The position numbers and the translations under genes were made by a program. From contig JARVKB010000004.1 of NCBI GenBank assembly GCA_029775925.1, positions 62,001 to 126,000 on the forward strand: a stretch of 64,000 nt of DNA, in the 5' to 3' direction. The stretch comes from Nitrososphaeria archaeon (GTDB taxonomy: Archaea > Thermoproteota > Nitrososphaeria > Nitrososphaerales > JACAEJ01). A model generated the notes under the pieces. That model was not told the DNA's origin. It saw only the letters and a program-made list of their open reading frames with translations, and ran no database searches. Numbering within the stretch: position 1 is the first letter of the stretch; every line of letters begins with the position of its first letter. Below are positions 8,549-17,356 of this stretch, piece after piece.

Positions 8549-10147
8549 CTAACTTCTTTCTTCAGAAATACTTTTAGAAATCTTTTTTTCGATTTCATCA
8601 AAATTGTTGGTATTCGTATCAATTATAAAAGAATTCTTTATTATTCTTGCCAATTTCCTAAGAATAGGATAGTAAGCGTCTTGATGATTAAGAAAAATAA
8701 TTTTATCGAATGGGTACTTTTTTATGAATTCCTTTGTAAGCTTTAAAATCCTTTTCATAACATAGCTATCTAATTTAAGGGAATTTACATATTGGGATAA
8801 TGGATAAACATCTGAAAGTTCAACAGGTACTAATCCAAAAGGTAAAGTTAAGAAACATATTTGAATATATTTTAAAGTATCGCCCAAAGCCTTTGTTAAT
8901 TTTATGTAAAATGGAGATTTATAAAAAGGCTTAACATCTGATTCTGGTAAAATCAAGAGAATTTTCTTCTCAGGTAATACGAATAAATCCTCTATAAGCA
9001 TTTTATGGTATCTTAAAGCTTCTGGTCTCATTAAATCATAATGCTCATAAAAGAATAGCGCTCTTGGTTTGAATAACGGAGTACCATCTTCCAAAAATTC
9101 ATAATTGTTTATTAATAATTTGAAGACTTGCCAGAACATTGGGTGGGCTCTAGCTTTAATTCCAAGATACTCCCAAAGTCGACCATCTTCTATCGCTTGC
9201 TTTGTTGCCTTGACTTCTTTTAATAAAACATTAAGGTTATGGGTGGCTATCTTTTTTATCCTTTCTTTTGGTTCGAGATCCTTTATTTCTTTTAAAGTAT
9301 GGTTTGAGCAAATATTACAATTACATGGTAAATATTTTAGCTCATCAAACCTTAAAGTGCCATAATCCGTCATATAACGCCCTTCTCTTGCATATATTAT
9401 ATAAGACGCTGAATCAAAAAGATCACAACCAAGAGCAACAGCTAGGGGGATGGTTAATGGATGGCCAGCACCAAATAGATGAAGGGGTTTATCTATAGGA
9501 AGAGATTGTTTTACAGTTATTATCATTTTGGCCAGTAACTCGAAATTATAAGATTCCATAACTTCGGTAGGACTCCCAAGAGCGAATAAATCAAATTTCA
9601 TCTTACTAGTTAGTTTAGCAGATTTTTTTAATAGATCAAGATAGCTGCCACCTTGAATAGGACCGACCCAGAGGGTACTTTCAGTTTTAACTACCTTCAG
9701 GGTTTCTTCGGCTGCCTTCAGAGTCATTTCAACAGTTTTTTTGGCCCTTTTTCTATCAACACCTATCCCTGTTGGCGTATCTAGAACTAAAGCTATGTCG
9801 GAACCAATCCTTTCTTGAAAAATTGCCATCTCGACAGGGCTAACCTCTAAACTTCCATACTCGAGAATCTGATAACCCCCTGAATCTGTCATAATTATCC
9901 CATCATAATCTATGATTCTATGTATCCCTTTTTCCTCTGCTATTTTACCAAATACTTTCAGCGTAATGTAGGCATTTGTCATGACTGCTTTGAAGCCCAT
10001 TTTATCCATGTCTTTTGGTGCTATAATCTGCCTTGCAGGATGGATAACAGGTAAAATGCAAGGTGTCTCTAAAGATCCTCTTTTTGTTTTTATCTCTCCT
10101 ATTCTGCCAGCTAAATCACTAGCCTTTATCTCGAACATTTTTATCAT
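8549..10147 (-). CDS. tgtA: Archaeosine tRNA-guanine transglycosylase TgtA
   Basis: A 532-residue enzyme that exchanges guanine-15 of tRNA for preQ0, the first step to archaeosine. The catalytic TIM barrel has the TDSGGYQ motif with the general acid/base aspartate, the nucleophile region GCDLFDSASY, and the zinc site CNCNICSNH. The C-terminal 160 residues contain FGLVPVELSDVYPLSQY, the archaeal-specific domain also found in ArcS. No PUA domain follows, unlike longer euryarchaeal enzymes. The start is either the ATG at 10147 or the one at 10138 (MFEIKASDLAG); the latter fits the family better. Confidence 0.95.
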   Translation of the reverse strand: MIKMFEIKASDLAGRIGEIKTKRGSLETPCILPVIHPARQIIAPKDMDKMGFKAVMTNAYITLKVFGKIAEEKGIHRIIDYDGIIMTDSGGYQILEYGSLEVSPVEMAIFQERIGSDIALVLDTPTGIGVDRKRAKKTVEMTLKAAEETLKVVKTESTLWVGPIQGGSYLDLLKKSAKLTSKMKFDLFALGSPTEVMESYNFELLAKMIITVKQSLPIDKPLHLFGAGHPLTIPLAVALGCDLFDSASYIIYAREGRYMTDYGTLRFDELKYLPCNCNICSNHTLKEIKDLEPKERIKKIATHNLNVLLKEVKATKQAIEDGRLWEYLGIKARAHPMFWQVFKLLINNYEFLEDGTPLFKPRALFFYEHYDLMRPEALRYHKMLIEDLFVLPEKKILLILPESDVKPFYKSPFYIKLTKALGDTLKYIQICFLTLPFGLVPVELSDVYPLSQYVNSLKLDSYVMKRILKLTKEFIKKYPFDKIIFLNHQDAYYPILRKLARIIKNSFIIDTNTNNFDEIEKKISKSISEERS

Positions 10148-10185
10148 TTTTTAGTTTCAATATAAGTTTTGTTTTCTTCAATAAT

Positions 10186-11949
10186 TTAGCTTAGAATAGA
10201 ATTTTTCTTTATAATTGTATTGAAAATTTGGGAATAGTAGTCCAAGGCTATCTTTATGTAGTTTTTATCAATCAAACCATGGAAAGTTGGAACTTCGAAA
10301 ATTCTTTCAGGGACTCTTAGTTCATCGGGTTTGAAACCTTGCGAAGCCTTCAAGGCTTGCTTCTCCTCGTAAATCCTTTTCCCCAATTCTTTTAATTTCT
10401 CATCATCTAATTCATAACCTAGAGTGCTAAGGGTCTTTTTAACTATCCTAGGCTCATAAATTCCACGAGCAAAATAACATACAACAAGGCTAGAAAGTAT
10501 TTGCCTCCAGCTCTCTTCTTCTATCAACTTATCTACCATCTCTTGAGGTGATAAATTCTTCATCTTTTGATCTATAGAGTAACCAGCTGCATCAAGATGA
10601 CTGTGGCGAGAACCTATAAGATAACCTATATAGGCTGCCGGACCTGTATGATAACCAGGCATCTCGTTTCCACCGAAGGATAGGGCGAACTCCTGACCGC
10701 CGTAGATTTTCGATGCATAATCAACACCCATGGCCAAGGTTTTGTAGAATTCGTTAGGCTGATCCACTATGAAATTAACGGCCTCTCTATAAGCTTCCGC
10801 TTTTCCCCAATCTAAATCTACTAATAAATCATTCAATTTAACCATGCCCTTTTTATAAGCTTCTGTGGCCCAAGCTAAAACTACGCCAGTACTTATAGCG
10901 TCTAAGCCTAATACTTCTACTTCATCTATCAACTTTAAGAGACCGTTTATATCAGAAATACCAAGCATACTTCCTAAAGAGTATAGAAGCTCGTAATCAT
11001 AAGATATAAAAGTAGTCTTGTAAAAGTAAGGCTCATCTGGATAAGGTTCTCTTATAGTTGCTAAGTGTATGCAAGCTACTGGACAGTGGCTACATGCCAC
11101 TCTTCTACCAAGTTTTTTAGCAGCTAAATTTTCTCCACTAATTTGCTCTGCCCAATCAAATTTACCCTCTGAAAGGTTTCTTGTTGGCAAAGCTCCTAAA
11201 GCGTTTATTGGCGATACATTCATGGATGTGCCCAATTCATGGTACTTTTTCATCAGATCGGACTTTACTGCAAGTTTGTATACCTCGTCATAAGTATCTC
11301 TGTAGATCTTAATTTTGGGCATACGAATACTCGATTTTCCATAAATTATCAAAGCCTTAAGCTTCTTAGAACCAAAAACTGCTCCTAGACCCATTCTACC
11401 AAAGTGTCTGTAAGTTTCTGATACAACACAAGCATATCTCACTAAATTCTCACCCGCTCTACCAATCCTTATTATAGTCCTTAATCCAGCCTCGGGTGAA
11501 GCTTCTCTCAGAACTCGACCTACCGTAAAAGTGCTTCTCATCCCCCAGATTGTAGCTGCATCTCTGAACTGAACTCCTTTCTCGCTTATTACTAGGTATA
11601 TCGGTCTATCACTAACTCCTTTAATCACTATTGCTCCATAACCAGCAGATCTAATTGCTGTAGCACTTCTACCACCTGCATGGCTCTCACCATAATTTCC
11701 TGTTAAAGGGCTCTTGAAAACGGCCACAACTTTGGATGCTAAAGGATAAAAAGATGTTATAGGCCCTATAGCAAGCACTATAACATTGCCAGAATCTAGA
11801 GGATTAGCACTTTTAACTGCCTCTTCTTTATATAGTTGAAGAGCTACACCAATCCCTCCAAGCCATTTATTAAATAATTCAGTTCTATCCTTTATGTAAA
11901 AGCTCTTCCTTCCAAGATCGATGTATAAGACATTACTTTGGCTTGTCAA
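10186..11949 (-). CDS. Aldehyde:ferredoxin oxidoreductase family tungsten enzyme
   Basis: A 587-residue AOR-family protein. The N-terminal domain carries GGIGVALQLYKEE, SPLTGNYGESHAGGRSATAIRSAGYGAIVIKG and GRAGENLVRYACV, the pattern that binds bis-tungstopterin. Cysteines for the [4Fe-4S] cluster are in CSHCPVAC near residue 290, and the distant fourth ligand is probably the cysteine in LVVCYFARGIYEP. The family oxidises aldehydes to acids with ferredoxin, but several subclasses have other or unknown substrates. It overlaps the preceding ferredoxin gene by four bases, so the two are expected to be partners. Confidence 0.93.
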   Translation of the reverse strand: MTSQSNVLYIDLGRKSFYIKDRTELFNKWLGGIGVALQLYKEEAVKSANPLDSGNVIVLAIGPITSFYPLASKVVAVFKSPLTGNYGESHAGGRSATAIRSAGYGAIVIKGVSDRPIYLVISEKGVQFRDAATIWGMRSTFTVGRVLREASPEAGLRTIIRIGRAGENLVRYACVVSETYRHFGRMGLGAVFGSKKLKALIIYGKSSIRMPKIKIYRDTYDEVYKLAVKSDLMKKYHELGTSMNVSPINALGALPTRNLSEGKFDWAEQISGENLAAKKLGRRVACSHCPVACIHLATIREPYPDEPYFYKTTFISYDYELLYSLGSMLGISDINGLLKLIDEVEVLGLDAISTGVVLAWATEAYKKGMVKLNDLLVDLDWGKAEAYREAVNFIVDQPNEFYKTLAMGVDYASKIYGGQEFALSFGGNEMPGYHTGPAAYIGYLIGSRHSHLDAAGYSIDQKMKNLSPQEMVDKLIEEESWRQILSSLVVCYFARGIYEPRIVKKTLSTLGYELDDEKLKELGKRIYEEKQALKASQGFKPDELRVPERIFEVPTFHGLIDKNYIKIALDYYSQIFNTIIKKNSILS

Positions 11950-12350
11950 TTAGCTCTCTCCTCTATTCCTAAAACTCTAAAATTGCAATAATCAACGCAG
12001 TAACCACAATGCACACAAATCACAGGCTTATTTATGCTATCATCCCAAAATACAGCTCCTATGTCGCAAGCCTTTTCGCAAAATCTGCACCCTATACATT
12101 TTGATGGATCGAGTAAAACTCCTCCACCGTCTCTTACTCTTAAAGCGCCAACTGGACAAGACCTAAGACAAGGAGGGTCCGTACAAGCTCTACAGACAAC
12201 GACAGTAAAGCCTCTCTCAAATCCTCCTACACTTTTAACTTTAAGAGCTGATTTATCGAGACCTAGGAAGCCAATCCTTCTCGAACATGCAAACATGCAG
12301 AGCTGACAACCAACACAGCGTTCTGAATCCGTTATGACAAGCCTCTTCAA
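11946..12350 (-). CDS. Four-cluster [4Fe-4S] ferredoxin subunit, partner of AOR
   Basis: A 134-residue polyferredoxin with 16 cysteines in four groups: CVGCQLCMFAC, CRACTDPPCLRSC, CIGCRFCEKAC and CVHCGYCVDYC. The pattern resembles HycB/DMSO-reductase electron-transfer subunits. Its stop overlaps the AOR start, indicating translational coupling, so it probably carries electrons to or from the tungsten enzyme. No export signal is seen. Confidence 0.93.
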   Translation of the reverse strand: MKRLVITDSERCVGCQLCMFACSRRIGFLGLDKSALKVKSVGGFERGFTVVVCRACTDPPCLRSCPVGALRVRDGGGVLLDPSKCIGCRFCEKACDIGAVFWDDSINKPVICVHCGYCVDYCNFRVLGIEERAN

Positions 12351-12393
12351 TTTAATGTCTAAATTCTAATGGTATTTTAATGTATTAAAACCT

Positions 12394-12978
12394 TTAAAGA
12401 AAATAATAAATGGATTCAGTGAGGTTGAAACCAATAAGAATTACTCCTAGCTTAGAATCCCATCCCATGACATTTTTTATATATATGTCTGTCGGAACTG
12501 ACGGTGAAGCAGACACTACATCCTTTATTTCATAAAGGCCTTCGAGTTCTGGAAAAGAAAGAGCAGGAAAGAGAATTACGAAGTCCACTAATGGAGAACT
12601 CTTAAGTCTGTTTTTGTATATGACGAAAGTGTTTCCCACAAGTAAGGCATCTTTCCTATTTTTCAATTCATCCAATACTTCAGCTTTCCAAACTTCTTCA
12701 CCTATGTCAACACCTCCCATCTTCCATTTTACAAGAGGCTCAGGAGGGTGACGGAAATCTTTATTATGTAATAAAACTATAACTACTTGTCTATTAAGAA
12801 CTTCTCTTATGCCTTCATTGTAAAAACGTCGAGATTGCGTCAACGTTTCCTTTTCAAAAGCTTCTTCAAGTTCAAGAATGTTAGATCGATGATCATTTAG
12901 GAGTATCTTAACGTCAATGGTGCCTTTAATACTTTTCAGAACTAATTCTACTTTTTCGAATATTTTTTCTACACTCAT
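12394..12978 (-). CDS. Unknown protein, paralogue of the 15336-15926 gene
   Basis: A 194-residue protein I do not recognise. It is clearly homologous to the product of 15336-15926: both share G-[IM]-REVL-[NK]-R-[QE]-[VI]-V, then L-V/I-GNTFVIYK, then LFPxLSxPEL, and finally ELIGFN or VILIGFN. There are no transmembrane segments, signal peptide or clustered cysteines. The order of predicted helices and strands suggests a compact alpha/beta fold. It lies between the AOR-ferredoxin pair and the COG0523 GTPase on the same strand, so a role linked to a metal centre or to the oxidoreductase is possible but unproven. Confidence 0.8.
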   Translation of the reverse strand: MSVEKIFEKVELVLKSIKGTIDVKILLNDHRSNILELEEAFEKETLTQSRRFYNEGIREVLNRQVVIVLLHNKDFRHPPEPLVKWKMGGVDIGEEVWKAEVLDELKNRKDALLVGNTFVIYKNRLKSSPLVDFVILFPALSFPELEGLYEIKDVVSASPSVPTDIYIKNVMGWDSKLGVILIGFNLTESIYYFL

Positions 12979-13049
12979 GTTAACCTTGATATATCTTAAA
13001 CATAATAACTTTTTTGATTCTAAATTACTAACAAAGGCATATTAAAGTG

Positions 13050-14087
13050 CTAATCATGTTCATCTTCTATACTAAAAGAAAAGCAGTACTTAGGTAAAAT
13101 TTTCTTTACCTCACTTTCTAAAATTCTTTCCACTAATTTATCCTTTAAACTCTTTACAATAGCATATATCGTTATTTCACCCTCTTTTACAAGGCCTTTA
13201 ACATTTCCAGCAAAATCTACTCCACATTTGACATCCAATAGACTAGCCTTAAGAGAACCGGACGGGCATCTTAAATAAGCCTTAATGTGGCCTATTAATC
13301 TACTTCCAGAATTTAGAGAAACATTTGCTATCCTATTAAGTATTTCGCTGATAACCACTTTAAGTTTAGCCTCATTTACATTTTCATGAACTCTAAAAGA
13401 CAGCTTAATGGATGATCTTCCCATGCCAGAAAGCGCTACTGAATCTTCATCATCGATTAAAGATTGGGCCTTCATTTTACTTTGCAGAATTATGTCTATT
13501 ATTTCATCGACGCCATCACCTCTTTTTGCTGACATACTTAATATGTAAGCACTAGGGTTGATCTCTCTTAGGGCTGATTTTAATAAGTCGATATCCCATT
13601 TAGACTTTATAAGGTCTATTTTGTTTATAGCTACGATATCGGCTTCTTTGATTTGTTTGATGAGGAAATGTTCCATTTCTCTAAATATCTTCCTAAATCT
13701 TTCAGCGTCCACTAAAGCTATTACTGGTGCTTTCTCTAATGGAATGTCTGTCAGCCCATTAATTATCTCCTTAATCTTTGAGGGAAAGGCGATACCTGTT
13801 GGTTCGATAAGAATAATATCGGGCCTATAGTTTTCATAAAGAGTCTTAAGAGTTGATTGAAGATCTCCTTTAAGAGAACAACAAATACATCCTTGTACAA
13901 TCTCTTTAACTTCAAAACCAAAGTCACGAATAAAAGAACCATCTACGTCCACTTCTCCGACTTCATTCACTATAATGCCTATTTTCTTACCATAATTTGT
14001 GGATAGTTCCTTTCCCAAACGAATTAGTGTAGTAGTTTTACCACTACCAAGAAAACCTGCAATCTGAGCAACTTTAGTTAATTTCAT
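13050..14087 (-). CDS. COG0523 (CobW/HypB-like) G3E GTPase
   Basis: A P-loop GTPase of the G3E family, COG0523 branch. Walker A is GFLGSGKTTTL, the metal-binding motif is CICC (GCICCSLKGDL), the switch region is IEPTG, and the base-recognition motif is NKID. Such proteins insert or traffic metals (Zn, Co, Ni, Fe) into client enzymes. I prefer the ATG at 14087 to the track start at 14117, because the P-loop then follows the usual short N-terminus. The C-terminal third lacks a histidine-rich stretch. Its neighbours suggest metal delivery in the same pathway as the AOR block. Confidence 0.9.
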   Translation of the reverse strand: MKLTKVAQIAGFLGSGKTTTLIRLGKELSTNYGKKIGIIVNEVGEVDVDGSFIRDFGFEVKEIVQGCICCSLKGDLQSTLKTLYENYRPDIILIEPTGIAFPSKIKEIINGLTDIPLEKAPVIALVDAERFRKIFREMEHFLIKQIKEADIVAINKIDLIKSKWDIDLLKSALREINPSAYILSMSAKRGDGVDEIIDIILQSKMKAQSLIDDEDSVALSGMGRSSIKLSFRVHENVNEAKLKVVISEILNRIANVSLNSGSRLIGHIKAYLRCPSGSLKASLLDVKCGVDFAGNVKGLVKEGEITIYAIVKSLKDKLVERILESEVKKILPKYCFSFSIEDEHD

Positions 14088-14239
14088 ATACAAAGTTACT
14101 TTACATCTATAAAACATCTATAAACTTATTTGTAACAAAGCCATCATTTTTGATGGTAAGCATTTGGCAACTTAGTGGAATTCTTTATTTAATAAATAAA
14201 AAGTGTGATGATTTATTGAAACTTTCTAGTCAGTCGCCT

Positions 14240-14746
14240 TTATGGTACTAGCCATCCAAACTGCCATAGAATCGCCAGGATGAAGTTTATTGCAGAGCAG
14301 AGGACTATAAGCCCTCCACCAGCTTTGGCGCTCATACCGAATGCAGGAAGCCCTCCTCCAAAGCACGCTATGCCGTATAGGAATACAGCCAGGCCTAGAG
14401 ACAAAAGAGCCATATTTGCAGAGAATGTACCCATTATGTAAAGTCCGTAGATAATCAGGAAAACTCCACTAAAAACAACTACAAGACTCAATGTCTTTGC
14501 CTGAACTGTATAAAAACCAGCTATACCGACTGCTGTGAAGGTCATGCCAGCTATACCGAGTATGGTAGCCCCTAAGTAATCTCCATTATAATACAGGATG
14601 AAAGCAGTGAGTATGGTGACTATTCCAGGAAGGATCCCTACTTTGAAAGCTGTTCCAGCATCACCCTTACCTAGTAGTGCATATGCGATTGGAAAGAAAC
14701 CAAACGCATATGCTATTATGGCCCATGAATATATTTCTAGAGCCAT
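14240..14746 (-). CDS. Six-helix membrane protein, UreI/AmiS- or AceTr-like
   Basis: A 168-residue protein with six hydrophobic helices spaced about every 25 residues, rich in glycine and alanine. The size and topology resemble the AmiS/UreI amide channels and the GPR1/FUN34/YaaH acetate transporters. The NPxG motif of the YaaH family is not present, so the exact family is uncertain. A small-solute channel is the simplest reading. It is transcribed in the same direction as the COG0523 gene and the two unknown paralogues. Base composition is slightly richer in GC than its neighbours. Confidence 0.7.
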   Translation of the reverse strand: MALEIYSWAIIAYAFGFFPIAYALLGKGDAGTAFKVGILPGIVTILTAFILYYNGDYLGATILGIAGMTFTAVGIAGFYTVQAKTLSLVVVFSGVFLIIYGLYIMGTFSANMALLSLGLAVFLYGIACFGGGLPAFGMSAKAGGGLIVLCSAINFILAILWQFGWLVP

Positions 14747-14956
14747 GAGTGAGTTTTTTCCTTAAAGTTATTTAACAATTATGGGTAATTCTTCCTAGAA
14801 TAATAATAAATTTTTTAAATATTAGAACATTTTTCCTAAAAATATATTATAAGATGAATCCAAAGCTAGAAAAATATTACATCAAAAAATATTTTGACTA
14901 AGATAACAGCTCGTACAACTTTTATATAAAAGGAGTGTAAAGTAGGATGATTAGAA

Positions 14957-15313
14957 TTGAGCGAAAAGTCAGAAACGGGACACAAACACTTGATCTTGTC
15001 ATCAAAGGATTTTAAAGAGATAATAAATTCAGAAAAGCCAGTAATGGTGAAATTTTGGTCGAGTTCGTGCTTCTCGTGTAGATTTATGTTACCCGTATTT
15101 GAAAAACTGGCAAACAGATACAATGAAAAGATGATCTTCGGTAGATTGAATGTTTTGGAAAGTATTGAAAATAGAGATATAGCAGCTCGCTACGAAATTT
15201 CCTCGATACCTTCCTATGTAATATTTGTAAAGGGAAAGCCAATAGATAGGATAACAGGTTTAGCAAGAGAGGAAGATCTCGAAGAACTTATTAAAAAACA
15301 CATAAATATCTAA
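14957..15313 (+). CDS. Thioredoxin-like protein with CFSC active site
   Basis: A 118-residue thioredoxin-fold protein. The redox motif is SSSCFSCRFMLPVFEKLA in place of the classical WCGPC, and the cis-proline is in ISSIPSYVIF. The start is a TTG (ATTGAGCGAAAAG); a nearby ATG is out of frame. A 14-residue N-terminal extension precedes the fold and there is no signal peptide. It is the only plus-strand gene in a minus-strand block between the membrane protein and the second unknown paralogue. The CxxC change suggests an altered redox potential or a dedicated partner. Confidence 0.88.
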   Translation: MSEKSETGHKHLILSSKDFKEIINSEKPVMVKFWSSSCFSCRFMLPVFEKLANRYNEKMIFGRLNVLESIENRDIAARYEISSIPSYVIFVKGKPIDRITGLAREEDLEELIKKHINI

Positions 15314-15335
15314 ATAATTTTTCCTTTATAAATAT

Positions 15336-15926
15336 TCATTTATAACAGATATTAAAGCCTATGAGTTCTGTACCCAGGTCTCTCCGATCGACTTCTATTC
15401 CAAACCTTCTCATCTTCTCTTTAATATATCTATCAACAGGCGGGGAAGGCATGGCTGCCACAACACCATATATCTCATCAACATCCTTAAGCTCAGGCAC
15501 AGATAACGGAGGGAACAGAAAATAAGACGTTTGTGATAAAACCTTAGATACTTTATCTTTGTAAATTACAAAAGTATTGCCGATCAGGATAATATCTTTC
15601 CTTTCTTTAAATTTTTTTAATTCTTCTTCGCACCTAATCTCTTCGCCTATAACTTCGCCCATAGATACGATCTGAATTTTCTCCGGAGGCCAACAATATT
15701 CATTTGAATGAAGTATAGCGAGAACGATTTCCCTTTTTAAGACTTCTCTCATACCTGCGTTAAAACCTCTACCCATTCCGCCTAGAATACATTTTTCTGC
15801 TTCCATCTCTCGCTCTAGGAGGGTTTTACATTCTTCCTTTTCTAGTTCACAAACTGCATGAACACCTTTTATATTTTTAAGGATTGAAACGACTTTATCT
15901 ATTACAGCTTTTCTAGTAAAATTCAC
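15336..15926 (-). CDS. Unknown protein, paralogue of the 12394-12978 gene
   Basis: A 196-residue protein of unrecognised family, paralogous to the 12394-12978 product. Conserved blocks are GMREVLKREIVLAILHS, IILIGNTFVIYKDKV, LFPPLSVPELKDVDEI and GTELIGFNI. It carries more cysteines than its paralogue (five in the first 75 residues, including CELEKEEC and KCILGG), which could hint at metal binding. Its stop is 22 bases from the thioredoxin stop, so the two genes converge. No transmembrane segment is present. Confidence 0.8.
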   Translation of the reverse strand: MNFTRKAVIDKVVSILKNIKGVHAVCELEKEECKTLLEREMEAEKCILGGMGRGFNAGMREVLKREIVLAILHSNEYCWPPEKIQIVSMGEVIGEEIRCEEELKKFKERKDIILIGNTFVIYKDKVSKVLSQTSYFLFPPLSVPELKDVDEIYGVVAAMPSPPVDRYIKEKMRRFGIEVDRRDLGTELIGFNICYK

Positions 15927-16186
15927 TCTATAACACCCTGATTATTTTAATATCTCTAAGCATAATAACATTAATTTTTTCCTATACAAGGGGTATGTTC
16001 AAATATTTTTATTAGTATCATTATGAAAAAAGATTAGCAATAATTTACATTATTATATTGATCAAAACCTATGCAAGAATAAGGTTTGGACAAGGATCTT
16101 TTTGCACAATTACATATGGAAACAAGGTAATTTTCAAATAATTATGTCAAATTGTTTTTATTAAAGTATAATAAAAATATGGATAT

Positions 16187-16594
16187 TTGATCAAAATCAT
16201 GGTTTGTGGCGCTATAGCTAATAATGGCGTATCAAAGATTAGGAGAATTCAATCCTTTCTCAGAGAAAAAGGCTTTTATGTTATCGATCAAATTTCTAAT
16301 AAAGATTACAGTGAAATTAAGGATTTTAGAGATAAAAAGGATTTTGCAGAAGAGATAGTAAAACACGATCTAAATTTTATTAAAGAGAGTGACATATTAA
16401 TTACTATAGCTGACAAACCCAGTTTTGGGGCTGCTATTGAAATTTACTTTGCCAAAAATATAGGTAAAAAAGTAGTAATTATGAGTAAGAACGAAGTATC
16501 TTCACCATGGCCTATCGCTTTTTCAGATAAAATAGTTCGGGATGAGGAAGAATTGCTAATGGCCTTAAAAGAGTTCAAAGATAAACTCTCATAA
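16187..16594 (+). CDS. Nucleoside 2-deoxyribosyltransferase-like protein
   Basis: A 135-residue Rossmann-like protein with an N-terminal VCGAIANNGVSKIRRIQSFLREKGF and a later DILITIADKPSFGAAIEIYFAKNIGKKVVIM. This resembles nucleoside 2-deoxyribosyltransferases and related nucleotide N-glycosidases, where the glutamate in the GxxxE segment is catalytic. The substrate cannot be assigned. The start is a TTG at 16187 or the ATG four codons later (16199). It stands alone, with about 260 bases upstream in which I see no other feature. Confidence 0.6.
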   Translation: MIKIMVCGAIANNGVSKIRRIQSFLREKGFYVIDQISNKDYSEIKDFRDKKDFAEEIVKHDLNFIKESDILITIADKPSFGAAIEIYFAKNIGKKVVIMSKNEVSSPWPIAFSDKIVRDEEELLMALKEFKDKLS

Positions 16595-16808
16595 TAGCTT
16601 TAAGGTTTAGTCTCTATATTTATAATGAATAAGATTTTTAAACTCAAAGAAGAAACGGAGCAATGTAGCATTTAAGTTAAAGATTTATTTAGAGAAAAGA
16701 ATTTTTATAAAAGAAAAAATTTTGTTTCGAAAAACTAAAAAGAAGATATGTTGTGGTTGGATTACGAATAATCGGTGATAAAATACAGCGCCCGCTAACT
16801 TTTTTCAT

Positions 16809-16929
16809 TGGTAGCCCGGGCCAGATTCGAACTGGCGTCAGCGGGTAACTTCGAAAATCTCCAAAGCCCGCTACTCAAGGGTTTTATCCTTGCTTGACCG
16901 CTACATTCGGCGTTTTCCTCCACCGGGCT
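16809..16929 (-). tRNA. tRNA-Gln (anticodon TTG) with three introns
   Basis: Read on the minus strand, the mature tRNA is 73 nt plus an encoded CCA. The acceptor is AGCCCGG/CCGGGCT, the T arm GCCAG-TTCGAAT-CTGGC, and the anticodon arm GCGGG-CTTTGGA-CCCGC. Three insertions must be removed: a 14-nt intron after nucleotide 10 (16906-16919), a 17-nt intron in the 3' side of the D stem at 24/25 (16874-16890), and a 14-nt intron at the canonical 37/38 site (16847-16860). Each has a 4-bp central helix flanked by 3-nt bulges (CGGT/GCCG, CAAG/CTTG, CTTT/GAAG) cut after the second bulge base. After splicing all arms pair normally. Confidence 0.93.
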
Positions 16930-17133
16930 ATTTCCGGGCCAAGTATTTTGTCATCATTTTTTATTTAAAAACTTATTCCATCATTTTCTCTTATTTCCTA
17001 TAAAGCTATTTATGGAAATTAGATTAAAGAATCAGGACAAAGTCTTTATGAATTAAAACTTATCCAATTTATATTTGATTTTCTTAATAGAGTATAGGAT
17101 TATAATGCATCATCTTCGGTATATGGATATAAC

Positions 17134-17250
17134 TTAGATATCTCTCCTATTTTTTCCACCTTTAATTCTATACCTGTCTAAAGCTTCTTGGGCAATAGTG
17201 ATTACCGCTGGAGTAAATGCTTGAAGTTTCAGACTTGCGATCGAACTCAT
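17134..17250 (-). CDS. Possible 38-residue small protein
   Basis: A short ORF below the track's size limit, reading MSSIASLKLQAFTPAVITIA... and ending KGGKNRRDI. It has a good ribosome site (GGTGG, four bases before the ATG) and a hydrophobic/helical N-terminal half followed by a basic tail. I do not recognise it. It sits in the 430-base gap between tRNA-Gln and argF, on the same strand as argF; nothing else is evident in that gap. It could be a real small protein, a gene remnant or chance. Confidence 0.3.
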   Translation of the reverse strand: MSSIASLKLQAFTPAVITIAQEALDRYRIKGGKNRRDI

Positions 17251-17356
17251 CTCCACCTTTTTTCATCTAAAATGTCTGTCAAACTACTAACAAAATTAAA
17301 TTATCTTATCCTCTCTCGTTTTTCAACAACTTTTTGATATTTTCATGTTACAAATT

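Noticed and set aside
14205-14240. Possible C/D-box guide RNA (GTGATGA)
   Set aside because: A C-box-like sequence is present but no matching D box (CTGA) at the right spacing on the same strand.
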